9,413 nucleotides of DNA from Ruminococcaceae bacterium UBA737 (GTDB lineage Bacteria; Bacillota; Clostridia; Oscillospirales; Acutalibacteraceae): the NCBI GenBank assembly GCA_002297415.1, contig DBKZ01000051.1:438-9850 (forward strand), in the 5' to 3' direction. Within the stretch, counting starts at the first letter, position 1. Each line of letters starts with the position of its first letter. Both the position numbers and the translations under genes were made by a program. This document shows, one piece after another, positions 1 through 6,312 of this stretch. The notes under the pieces were generated by a model, which had not been told where the DNA came from, ran no database searches, and was given only the letters and a program-made list of their open reading frames with translations.

Positions 1-247
1 TTACCGCGTATTTATAGCAGTCATACTCCTTTACGCCTTTAATTTCAGTCTCCCAAACTCCGCCGCCGATTTTTTTCATGGGAGCGGCCGAAATGTCCCA
101 ATCATTGAAATCGCCTGCCACGCTTACCGCCTCGGCATTAGGCGCCCAGACTCTGAACAGCGTTTTACCCCTTTTTAAGAAGGACCCCAAGTGCTTATAA
201 GCGTCCGACTTAACAGAGCTTTCAAAATTATTAAAATATCCTTCCAT
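1..247 (-). CDS. glgB: 1,4-alpha-glucan branching enzyme, N-terminal part (cut by window edge)
   Basis: Glycogen branching enzyme cuts alpha-1,4-glucan chains and re-attaches them as alpha-1,6 branches during cytoplasmic glycogen synthesis. Only the first 82 codons are inside the window; the frame is open to base 1 and the catalytic GH13 barrel lies outside. Translating the minus strand from the ATG at 247-245 gives a CBM48-type N-terminal module: a YKHLGSF stretch at residues 17-23, then FRVWAPNAEAVSVAGDFNDW at 31-50, the family signature, followed by a typical beta-sandwich with W and YKYAV near the edge. A GAAAGGA ribosome binding site lies a few bases upstream of the ATG. The gene has its own consensus promoter. 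The family (GlgB rather than another CBM48 GH13 enzyme such as a debranching enzyme) is inferred from the N-terminal signature alone. Confidence 0.85.
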   Translation of the reverse strand, partial: MEGYFNNFESSVKSDAYKHLGSFLKRGKTLFRVWAPNAEAVSVAGDFNDWDISAAPMKKIGGGVWETEIKGVKEYDCYKYAV

Positions 248-277
248 TTTATTTTCCTTTCGCAGATATACTGTAAC

Positions 278-308
278 AATCCGATATTATGAAAATAATA
301 CTCGGATT
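278..308 (-). promoter_or_regulatory. Hairpin in the glgB 5' leader
   Basis: On the minus strand AATCCGA-G-TATTAT, loop TTTC, ATAATA-TCGGATT forms a 13-bp stem with one bulged G. It lies between the glgB promoter and its ribosome binding site, near the expected 5' end of the mRNA. It has no U-tract on the glgB strand, so it is not a terminator for that transcript. A role in mRNA stability is possible but is inference. Confidence 0.5.
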
Positions 309-325
309 ATTTTATTTCCGATTTT

Positions 326-354
326 ATTATATCAGTTAATAATTGGATTTTCAA
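326..354 (-). promoter_or_regulatory. Sigma-A type promoter for glgB
   Basis: On the minus strand, -35 TTGAAA (354-349), a 17-base spacer, and -10 TATAAT (331-326). The -10 is preceded by TGA, which makes it an extended -10 (TGnTATAAT). Transcription should start near 319 and give a leader of about 70 bases before the glgB ATG. Confidence 0.85.
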
Positions 355-453
355 TACATTTTTGTTAAATTTTCGAAATTATTTTCAATGACTACATTCT
401 GTGTTTGTTGGATTTCTACAAATTTAGACCTATTTTTTCATCATAACGCGAAT

Positions 454-717
454 TTAGCCAAGAAGTGCGGCGTATTTTGCCGAATCAGAGCTTACCAAAA
501 CCGTTTCGGGTCCGATGACCTTGATATCCTTCCACGGAATAATAATATCCTCCTGCTTTCCGATAAGTCCGAAAAATTTGGGTCTTCCGAAAATAATTAT
601 AGCTGTAAGGTCCCCCGTTTCGGTATCAAGCTCAACATCGGAAATGTACCCCAAAACAAATCCGTCGTTTACGCATACCACCTGTTTATTTTTAAGCTCG
701 TCTATCCTGCAGCGCAT
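454..717 (-). CDS. YlmC/YmxH family PRC-barrel sporulation protein
   Basis: This is an 87-residue protein of the YlmC/YmxH family, small single-domain PRC-barrel proteins that are widespread in spore-forming Firmicutes and of unknown molecular role. The family pattern is clear: MRCRIDELKNKQVV at the start, then DGFVLGYISDVELDTETGDLTAII (residues 18-41, the PRC-barrel core), RPKFFGLIGKQEDIIIPW (45-62) and IKVIGPETVLV (65-75). The frame is open further upstream, but the ATG at 717 is chosen because the family begins with this motif and an AAGGCGG ribosome binding site lies 9 bases before it. No clear promoter was found for it, and no clear terminator follows it, so transcription may run into the glgB promoter region. 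It does not belong to the fhs operon, which is closed by the terminator at 880-932. Confidence 0.85.
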   Translation of the reverse strand: MRCRIDELKNKQVVCVNDGFVLGYISDVELDTETGDLTAIIIFGRPKFFGLIGKQEDIIIPWKDIKVIGPETVLVSSDSAKYAALLG

Positions 718-815
718 GCTATCAAACCGCCTTAAGCAAAGCCGACTAAACGCAGAAATACTGCCGTATTTCAAGTTTTGAGGCAATGTATTATGCAAAA
801 TTTTGTTTCGTAGGC

Positions 816-843
816 GTGACAGGTTCGAGTCCTGTCACACTGA
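816..843 (+). other. Orphan tRNA T-arm/acceptor-like fragment
   Basis: GTGACAGG, loop TTCGAGT, CCTGTCAC is a perfect 8-bp hairpin. Read as a tRNA, ACAGG-TTCGAGT-CCTGT is a canonical T-arm (T54, T55, C56, A58), followed by a 7-base acceptor 3' strand CACACTG, discriminator A843 and then CAA. No matching acceptor 5' strand (CAGTGTG), D-arm or anticodon arm is found in the 90 bases upstream, so it is not an intact tRNA gene. It could be a remnant left by recombination at a tRNA, or a chance hairpin. Confidence 0.35.
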
Positions 844-879
844 CAAATCAGATTATAATAATTATATGCTTTAAAATTT

Positions 880-932
880 AAAAATATAATAAAAACGGGC
901 GTTTAAAGATACTTTTATCCTTAAACGCCCGT
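880..932 (-). terminator. Intrinsic terminator of the fhs operon
   Basis: On the minus strand ACGGGCGTTTAAGGATA, loop AAAG, TATCTTTAAACGCCCGT pairs over 17 bp with one G-U wobble (932-895). It is followed by a T-rich tail (TTTTTATTATATTTT, 894-880). It starts 7 bases after the fhs stop codon and should end the six-gene transcript. Confidence 0.93.
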
Positions 933-938
933 ATAATT

Positions 939-2615
939 TTAAAAAAGTCCCGTTATTCTTCCCGTTTCATCGACATCTATATTTTCCGCCGCAGGTCTTT
1001 TTGGAAGCCCCGGCATGGTTAAGATATCGCCCGTCAGCACAACTATAAAACCTGCGCCTGAGGATACCTTTACATTCTTTACAGTAACCTTAAAGTTCTT
1101 CGGAGCACCCAAAAGCTTGGGGTCGTCCGAAAAGCTGTACTGAGTTTTCGCTATGCAGACGGGAAGTTCCGAAAATCCCAGCTCTTCAAGCTTTTTTATC
1201 TGCTTTGCGGCTGATGGCATGATATTTATTCCGTCTCCCCCGTAAACCTTTTTTACAACCGATTCGATTTTTTCGGTTATTGAAGCATTGTCCTCATAGC
1301 AGAATTTAAAATCGGATTTTTCTTCCTCGCAAAGCCTTACAACCTCTTTTGCAAGCTCTTTTCCGCCTTCTTCGCCCTTTTCCCAAACCTCCGAAAGCAC
1401 GGTATTGACGCCGAGCTCTCTGCATTTTTTTGTTATAAACTCAATTTCCTCTTCTGTATCGGCAGGAAATCTGTTTATCGCAACGACAGTCGGGATTTTA
1501 TAGACATTTTTCATATTAGATACATGTCTTAAAAGGTTTGGCAGTCCGTTTTCAAGCGCTTTTAAATCCGGCTTTGAAAGCTCGTCTTTTTTAAGTCCGC
1601 CGTGCATTTTAAGCGCTCTAACAGTTGCCACCACAACCACCGCGTCGGGCCTTAATCCCGATATTCTGCATTTTATATCTAAAAATTTTTCGGCTCCGAG
1701 GTCCGCTCCGAAGCCTGCCTCGGTGACGGCGAAATCGGCATATTTAAGCGCCGTTTTAGTCGCTATTACGGAATTGCAGCCGTGTGCGATATTAGCAAAA
1801 GGTCCGCCGTGAACAATTGCAGGCGTGCCGTAAAGGGTCTGAACAAGATTAGGCTTTATCGCGTCCTTTAAAAGCGCCGCCATAGCGCCCTGTGCCTTTA
1901 AATCGCCGCAGGTTACGGGCTTGCCGTCAAAATCATAAGCTACTATGATTTTTGACAGTCTCTTTTTAAGGTCGGAAATGTCCCCGCAAAGACAAAGCAC
2001 CGCCATTATTTCGCTCGCAACGGTGATATCAAAGCCGTCCTCCCTCGGAGTGCCGTTATTCGTACCGCCCAGACCGTCCACAATAAATCTTAACTGCCTG
2101 TCGTTCATATCGACGCAGCGCTTCCATGTAATCTGCCTTACATCAATATTCAGCTCGTTGCCCTGCTTTATATGATTGTCAAGCATTGCGGCAAGAAGAT
2201 TATTCGCGGCGCCTATTGCATGGAAATCTCCTGTAAAATGAAGATTTATATCCTCCATAGGAACAACCTGCGCATATCCGCCGCCTGCCGCTCCGCCCTT
2301 TATGCCGAAAACAGGGCCTAAGGAAGGCTCTCTTAAAGCCGCGATAACGCTTTTGCCTATCTTTTTAAGCCCGTCTGCAAGACCTACCGTTGTAGTAGTC
2401 TTCCCCTCTCCCGCAGGAGTGGGTGTGATTGCGGTTACAAGAACAAGCTTTCCGTTTTTTCTATCGTTATTTTTATAAAGATTTGGGTTTATTTTTGCTT
2501 TATACTTTCCGTAAAGCTCGATATCGTCCTCACAAAAGCCCGCACTTTTTGCAACCTCAGAAATTGGGAGCATTTTGCATTCCTGCGCTATCTCAATATC
2601 ACTTTTAAAGCCCAT
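939..2615 (-). CDS. fhs: Formate-tetrahydrofolate ligase (formyl-THF synthetase)
   Basis: This cytoplasmic enzyme makes 10-formyl-tetrahydrofolate from formate, ATP and THF. It feeds purine and formyl-Met synthesis and, in acetogens, the methyl branch of the Wood-Ljungdahl pathway. The 558-residue length is typical. Visible signatures are the P-loop TPTPAGEGKT at residues 64-73, the REPSLGPVFGIKGGAAGGG block at 95-113, and HFTGDFHAIGAANN around 126-139, which are the usual FTHFS family patterns. The ATG directly abuts the TAA of the upstream HAD gene. Its AGAGGG ribosome binding site (2628-2623, 7-base spacer) lies inside the end of that gene, which points to coupled translation. It is the last gene of the operon. 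No folD or other one-carbon gene is adjacent, so acetogenesis cannot be inferred from this window. Confidence 0.98.
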   Translation of the reverse strand: MGFKSDIEIAQECKMLPISEVAKSAGFCEDDIELYGKYKAKINPNLYKNNDRKNGKLVLVTAITPTPAGEGKTTTTVGLADGLKKIGKSVIAALREPSLGPVFGIKGGAAGGGYAQVVPMEDINLHFTGDFHAIGAANNLLAAMLDNHIKQGNELNIDVRQITWKRCVDMNDRQLRFIVDGLGGTNNGTPREDGFDITVASEIMAVLCLCGDISDLKKRLSKIIVAYDFDGKPVTCGDLKAQGAMAALLKDAIKPNLVQTLYGTPAIVHGGPFANIAHGCNSVIATKTALKYADFAVTEAGFGADLGAEKFLDIKCRISGLRPDAVVVVATVRALKMHGGLKKDELSKPDLKALENGLPNLLRHVSNMKNVYKIPTVVAINRFPADTEEEIEFITKKCRELGVNTVLSEVWEKGEEGGKELAKEVVRLCEEEKSDFKFCYEDNASITEKIESVVKKVYGGDGINIMPSAAKQIKKLEELGFSELPVCIAKTQYSFSDDPKLLGAPKNFKVTVKNVKVSSGAGFIVVLTGDILTMPGLPKRPAAENIDVDETGRITGLF

Positions 2616-3302
2616 TTAAATTCCCTCTATGTACTTATTTATTTCGCCGAGCGAATGAACGGTATATTTCGCCCTTGTCTTTTCCGATTTATAATAAGGG
2701 TCAAAAAGGCAGGTATCAAGCCCCGAATTTATTCCGCCTGCGATATCCGAGGACTCGGAATCGCCGATAACCAAAACTGCCGATTTATCAACCGGCGGAA
2801 TATTTTTAAACACATAATCGAAATACGCCTTTTCGGGCTTCTGACTGCCTGCGGTTTCCGAAACGAAAACATAATCGAAATATTCTTTAAGTCCGCAGTT
2901 TTCTATTCTTTTGTACTGCGTTTCCGCAACCCCGTTTGTCGTAATACAAACGGTGACATTTTTGCTTTTTAAAAATGAAAGAAAACTTTCAGCCCCGTCA
3001 ATTACATCGTTGCCGAAGGAAAGGAGTTTAAAATACTCCTCCGACAGCTTATTAGGGTCAAGACTTAAATTAAGAGCACCTACAAAGCTTTTAAATCTGC
3101 CTGCGAAAATTTCTTCTTTTTTTATCTCGCCGCGCTCAAAGCTTTTCCAGTAGCCGTCGTTTATTTCGGAATAAAGGCTTACCGTATCGCCGTCAGCCTT
3201 AACATTATTGTTCTCTAAAAGCTTCGTTATCGCCTTTTTTTCAGCCATGCTGAAATCGAGAATTGTATTATCAAGATCAAGAAAAACAACGCTGTATCTC
3301 AT
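2616..3302 (-). CDS. HAD superfamily hydrolase, YjjG/YfnB-type nucleotidase
   Basis: This is a 228-residue HAD subfamily IA phosphatase. All four HAD motifs are present: motif I DLDNT with nucleophile D9 and acid/base D11; motif II ITTNG around T121; motif III K155 in SQKPEKAYFDYVF; motif IV IGDSESSD (179-186) followed by IAGGINSGLDTCLFDP. Residues 14-100 form the helical cap. The EKAYFDYVF and GGINSGLDTC blocks resemble the YjjG/YfnB family, whose E. coli member dephosphorylates non-canonical pyrimidine nucleoside monophosphates. Substrate assignment here is by family only. There is one base between the stop of the upstream membrane-protein gene and this ATG, and no strong ribosome binding site is visible, so translational coupling is likely. 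The TAA touches the fhs ATG. Confidence 0.9.
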   Translation of the reverse strand: MRYSVVFLDLDNTILDFSMAEKKAITKLLENNNVKADGDTVSLYSEINDGYWKSFERGEIKKEEIFAGRFKSFVGALNLSLDPNKLSEEYFKLLSFGNDVIDGAESFLSFLKSKNVTVCITTNGVAETQYKRIENCGLKEYFDYVFVSETAGSQKPEKAYFDYVFKNIPPVDKSAVLVIGDSESSDIAGGINSGLDTCLFDPYYKSEKTRAKYTVHSLGEINKYIEGI

Positions 3303-3303
3303 T

Positions 3304-4044
3304 TTACAGCACCGGTAATTTTACAGATAAAAACAAGAAGCTAAGAAAAAAGCTTACCGCGAAAATAAAAATTATTCCGAGCGCCAACGCTCCGCCAGAG
3401 GTTCCGCCTATGGCGCTTAACCCGAAGCGGTAATACCTTGCGTCCGCAGAGGCATGGAAAACCTTTATTTTTTTAACCGTAAAGCTTTTATACCAGCTGT
3501 CGGCAAAAAGGCTTAAAACTATAGCCGAAAGAAGCTTAATTCCCTGAAAAGTAAACAGCAGTAAGGAATTTACCCCTGCGCTGATATTTGAAGAGGCGGT
3601 CTCAACCAAAAAGCTGCTTAAATTTCCCGAATAATAATTGACAACGGTAGGTCCGAATAAAATCGGAAGTCCCAAAACCAGCAAAAGCAAGCCTATTTTA
3701 TACATTTTCCTGTATAAAAACCAGAGCGCCGCTCCGCACGGACCCATAAAGAACGAAAGCACCGCAACAGGCCAGTTCCAATCGGTTTTAGACCCTACAA
3801 TCTCGCTTTTTACGAATTTTCTTAAAAATACGGGCGCCTTAACTCCGACAAATGCGGCTATATCCTCTGTGGGAACACCGTCGATAACGGGCAGAGTATT
3901 TTCGTTTTCAAAGCTTCGAAAGGTAGTGTAATTCACATTTGCATCCTGCGGATTTTCTCTGCTTTCAAGCGGATTTCCGCAGTTCTTGCAATAGACATAT
4001 TCATCCTCATTGACCGTTTTACAAAAAGGGCAAATTTTACTCAT
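3304..4044 (-). CDS. Zinc-ribbon, DUF2628-like multi-pass membrane protein
   Basis: A 246-residue protein of unknown function. The N-terminus is a zinc ribbon with C5-x2-C8 and C19-x2-C22. A polar linker follows to about residue 85, then the WNWPVAVLSFFMGPCGAALWFLYRKMY-type segment at 89-115, which matches the DUF2628 pattern. About four membrane segments are visible (roughly 91-111, 116-136, 160-182 and 215-240). It is a shorter paralogue of the gene just upstream: both share a short acidic stretch, the WNW...RKMY entry into the membrane domain and an IYK/WYK motif after a later helix, but this one lacks the RING-like finger. The ribosome binding site is GGAGG (4059-4055) with a 10-base spacer. 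It lies 21 bases from the upstream gene and 1 base from the HAD gene. DUF2628 membership is by motif recognition and not confirmed by a profile search. Confidence 0.8.
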   Translation of the reverse strand: MSKICPFCKTVNEDEYVYCKNCGNPLESRENPQDANVNYTTFRSFENENTLPVIDGVPTEDIAAFVGVKAPVFLRKFVKSEIVGSKTDWNWPVAVLSFFMGPCGAALWFLYRKMYKIGLLLLVLGLPILFGPTVVNYYSGNLSSFLVETASSNISAGVNSLLLFTFQGIKLLSAIVLSLFADSWYKSFTVKKIKVFHASADARYYRFGLSAIGGTSGGALALGIIFIFAVSFFLSFLFLSVKLPVL

Positions 4045-4065
4045 TTTTTAAAAACCTCCGAAAAA

Positions 4066-4977
4066 TCACAGCATTGCGGCAAGTAAATTTGAAATCAAAT
4101 TTATGCCGAAAATTCCTATAAGCATTGTAAAGAAATTTATGCCGCCCTTGCGGTTCATATCCTCTTCAATATCCGAGGAATTCTTTTTAATCTCCGCAAC
4201 TTTTGACACCGCATGATTTTTATAAATCCTGTCTCCTATAAGCCCTAAAACGATTCTTAAAACAAAGTCGAGAAAAAAAGCGATAATTCCGAAAATCAGA
4301 ATTTTTTTATCGACCGCTCCGAGAACCGAATACACAGACTGATACGAATAAGCGTCAACCCCGCCCGCATTATATACGGCAAGTCCCAAAAGCTCTTCGA
4401 AAACTCTTAATATCACCGAAACGAGGCCTACAGCCGTGCCCTTTAAATACATTTTTCTCGAAAGAAGAAATCCGCTCGGAAAAAGAAAGGCAAACCAATT
4501 CCATGAAAGCTTTTTTCCCATAGACATTGCGGCGAATTTCGGAATATATCTCTGCGAATTCGCCATAACAAATCTTTTGGCTTCGTCGGCGGTGACGCCT
4601 TCTCCTAAGTCTATATCCTTAGGCACTCCTCCGAGTGCGTCAAAAGGAGAAAAGCCGCTGATTATTCTGTAATTCGGAGCGCCGCAGTTAGGGCAGACAG
4701 GCTCTTTCATATCATAGCTTTCACCGCAGATCTGACATTTTGTCTGCATTATGGGATTGCTTTCCGCCTTGTTTTCAAGCTTGCTTTCGGGCGGCGTTTC
4801 TGCCTTGATTTTATCGTACTGCTTATCGGTGCCGTGCAACGCTTCAAGCCCGCACTTACCTATTGCGTTATAGCAGTCCCTATGGTGGGGAGCGCCGCAG
4901 ACGGGACAGTAAACCACATCGTCGTCGTCAAACAGATAAGAATGGCAGACAACGCATGTTTTCTTCTCTGAGTTCAA
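4066..4977 (-). CDS. Prokaryotic RING-like finger, zinc-ribbon, DUF2628-like membrane protein
   Basis: A 303-residue protein of unknown function with two metal-binding modules before a membrane domain. Residues 8-42 resemble a prokaryotic RING-finger family 1 module: C8-x2-C11, C24-x2-C27, H31/H32, C35 and C42, in a DDDDVVYCPVCGAPHHRDCY context. After a charged linker, C81-x2-C84 and C95-x2-C98 form a zinc ribbon. From about 159, WNWFAFLFPSGFLLSRKMY opens a DUF2628-like domain with membrane helices at roughly 160-175, 180-203, 225-248 and 282-302. The start is TTG, not ATG. It is supported by a perfect AGGAGG at 4991-4986 with an 8-base spacer, and by the fact that no later start would keep the first finger. 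It overlaps the Nudix gene by 4 bases (TTGA). Paralogous to the next gene in the operon. Confidence 0.8.
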   Translation of the reverse strand: MNSEKKTCVVCHSYLFDDDDVVYCPVCGAPHHRDCYNAIGKCGLEALHGTDKQYDKIKAETPPESKLENKAESNPIMQTKCQICGESYDMKEPVCPNCGAPNYRIISGFSPFDALGGVPKDIDLGEGVTADEAKRFVMANSQRYIPKFAAMSMGKKLSWNWFAFLFPSGFLLSRKMYLKGTAVGLVSVILRVFEELLGLAVYNAGGVDAYSYQSVYSVLGAVDKKILIFGIIAFFLDFVLRIVLGLIGDRIYKNHAVSKVAEIKKNSSDIEEDMNRKGGINFFTMLIGIFGINLISNLLAAML

Positions 4978-5495
4978 ACCAAAATCCTCCTGAATTCGTC
5001 CGTTTTTTCAAAAACCTTATCGAAATAATCCTTTCCGTAGTTATGGAATTTCCTGCTTTCGATCATTTCGCAAAGTGTTTTTTTATCAACCCATTTAGCA
5101 GAGGCAACCTCGCTTTTTTGAAGCACAAGCTCCTTTGCCGACTTATCGCTTACGGTGACATAAACATCTATAAACGAATTTCTTCTTTTAAGCCTTAATA
5201 CCTTTTTAAGATTATCCTTTTCAGCTTTTATTCCGAGCTCTTCGAAAAGCTCTCTTTTGGCGGCGGTAAAAGAGTCCTCGCCCGAAATCACCGCACCGCC
5301 TGTTGCCGCCCATTCCCCCGGCATAAGCTTTTTGCTGTCCGAACGGCGCTGGATAAGGAAATTCCCTCTTTCGGAAACAATCCAGATATGGACAACCAAA
5401 TGGTACTCGCCGGCTTTAAGAGCGCTTTTTAATCTGAAACTCGTTTTCCCCGTAGGGTTCCCCGAAGAATCATAAACATCCCAAAGCTCACTCAT
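4974..5495 (-). CDS. Nudix hydrolase
   Basis: A 173-residue Nudix protein. The Nudix box GX5EX7REUXEEXGU is complete at residues 67-89: G67, E73, R81-E82, E85-E86 and G88, so metal binding and hydrolysis of an X-linked nucleoside diphosphate (or a related diphosphate) should be intact. The N-terminal MSELWDVYDSSGNPTGKT and the GEYHLVVHIWIV and LIQRRS segments resemble the YfcD / isopentenyl-diphosphate isomerase-like branch of the superfamily, but the substrate cannot be read from the sequence. Its ATG shares one base with the TGA of the upstream gene (TGATG), with GGAGA 7 bases before it. Its own TGA overlaps the TTG start of the RING-like membrane gene. Confidence 0.93.
   Translation of the reverse strand: MSELWDVYDSSGNPTGKTSFRLKSALKAGEYHLVVHIWIVSERGNFLIQRRSDSKKLMPGEWAATGGAVISGEDSFTAAKRELFEELGIKAEKDNLKKVLRLKRRNSFIDVYVTVSDKSAKELVLQKSEVASAKWVDKKTLCEMIESRKFHNYGKDYFDKVFEKTDEFRRILV
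4986..4991 (-). promoter_or_regulatory. Perfect Shine-Dalgarno site fixing a TTG start
   Basis: AGGAGG on the minus strand lies 8 bases before the TTG at 4977-4975. It sits within the last codons of the Nudix gene (AGG AGG ATT TTG GTT TGA). It supports the unusual start codon of the RING-like gene and coupled translation. Confidence 0.85.
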
Positions 5496-6160
5496 CAGTA
5501 TTTCTCCGTTATAACTCCGCCCGTTTTATATATGCTGTTTGACGGAACATATCCCCTTACCGAGGATAATGGATATATATTTGTATTTTTCCCTATAACA
5601 GTCCCCGGATTTAAAACGCTCTGACAGCCTACCTCAACGCAGTCTCCCAAAATCGCACCGAACTTTTTAAGTCCTGTTTCGATTCTGCCTTGCTGAGTTC
5701 TGACCGTAACCAAGGTTTTATCGGACTTGACATTTGAGGTTATAGAGCCTGCTCCCATGTGAGAGCGGTATCCGAGAACGGAATCTCCGACATAATTATA
5801 ATGCGGAACCTGAACCCTGTCGAAAAGAACGACATTTTTAAGCTCTGTTGAATTTCCGACTACGCAGTTCTTGCCGACGATTGCATTTCCTCTGATAAAT
5901 GCGCAGTGGCGGATTTCGGCGCCCTCATCAATTATGCAGGGACCGGTTATAGAAGCGGTCGGAGCGATTACGGCGCTTTTTGCCGCAAAAACATCGGGCT
6001 TTATTTCCTCGAAAATTTCTTTATCAAGCTTTTTGGAAAGCTCTTTTATAAATCCGCTTATTTCGGGCAAAACCTCAAAGGGATATTTTTTACCTTTAAA
6101 AAGCTCACATGCTATGGTGTTTTCAAGGGAAAAAAGCTCATTTACCGACAGACCCTCCAT
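5495..6160 (-). CDS. Left-handed beta-helix sugar-nucleotide acyltransferase-like protein
   Basis: First gene of the operon, 221 residues. From about residue 55 to 205 it shows hexapeptide-repeat rhythm (for example AVIAPTASITGPCIIDEGAEIRHC, IVGKNCVVGNS and LGDCVEVGCQSVLNPGTVIG in successive coils), which builds a left-handed beta-helix. The central VPHYNYVGDS (118-127) and GAGSITSNV (136-144) align by eye with the GlmU acetyltransferase site (catalytic His in the H-x2-Y context, Asn in the TxxN context); here these would be H120, Y123 and N143. The N-terminal 55 residues are too short for a nucleotidyltransferase domain, so despite similarity to proteins often named UDP-GlcNAc pyrophosphorylase it should lack that activity. 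The acceptor is unknown. The start ATG has AGAAAGGTG about 7 bases upstream and follows the operon promoter. Confidence 0.8.
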   Translation of the reverse strand: MEGLSVNELFSLENTIACELFKGKKYPFEVLPEISGFIKELSKKLDKEIFEEIKPDVFAAKSAVIAPTASITGPCIIDEGAEIRHCAFIRGNAIVGKNCVVGNSTELKNVVLFDRVQVPHYNYVGDSVLGYRSHMGAGSITSNVKSDKTLVTVRTQQGRIETGLKKFGAILGDCVEVGCQSVLNPGTVIGKNTNIYPLSSVRGYVPSNSIYKTGGVITEKY

Positions 6161-6204
6161 ACAATCACACCTTTCTAAATTCTTTTAATATATTATACCA
6201 ATCA

Positions 6205-6233
6205 ATTATATCAAAACTATTAACTTTTTTCAA
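6205..6233 (-). promoter_or_regulatory. Sigma-A type promoter of the six-gene fhs operon
   Basis: On the minus strand, -35 TTGAAA (6233-6228), a 17-base spacer and -10 TATAAT (6210-6205) with an upstream TG that makes it an extended -10. Both hexamers and the spacing are identical to the glgB promoter. It lies back to back with the SRP RNA promoter, with 27 bases between the two -35 elements. Confidence 0.88.
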
Positions 6234-6260
6234 CAATTTATAATATTTTAAATTTTACTA

Positions 6261-6289
6261 TTGCGAATACGGCGATTTTATATTATAAT
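6261..6289 (+). promoter_or_regulatory. Sigma-A type promoter for SRP RNA-dnaX
   Basis: -35 TTGCGA (6261-6266), a 17-base spacer and -10 TATAAT (6284-6289). Transcription should begin near 6296, about 17 bases before the first paired base of the SRP RNA. The -35 is weaker than those of the two minus-strand promoters. Confidence 0.7.
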
Positions 6290-6312
6290 GTATATTACAA
6301 AATATTGAAATT

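Noticed and set aside
278..308. Hairpin as a transcription terminator
   Set aside because: On the minus strand it lies downstream of the glgB promoter without a U-tract; on the plus strand there is no gene to terminate.
343..735. 130-codon plus-strand open frame
   Set aside because: It lies antisense to the YlmC-family gene and runs through the glgB promoter; its composition is unlike a protein family and it has no ribosome binding site.
718..798. Longer N-terminus for the YlmC-family protein starting at 798
   Set aside because: The extra 27 residues have no family match, while the internal ATG at 717 has a ribosome binding site and begins the conserved domain.
770..846. Possible complete tRNA gene ending at the T-arm
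   Set aside because: The 5' region shows no acceptor strand pairing with CACACTG, no D-arm and no anticodon stem; only the 3' part fits.
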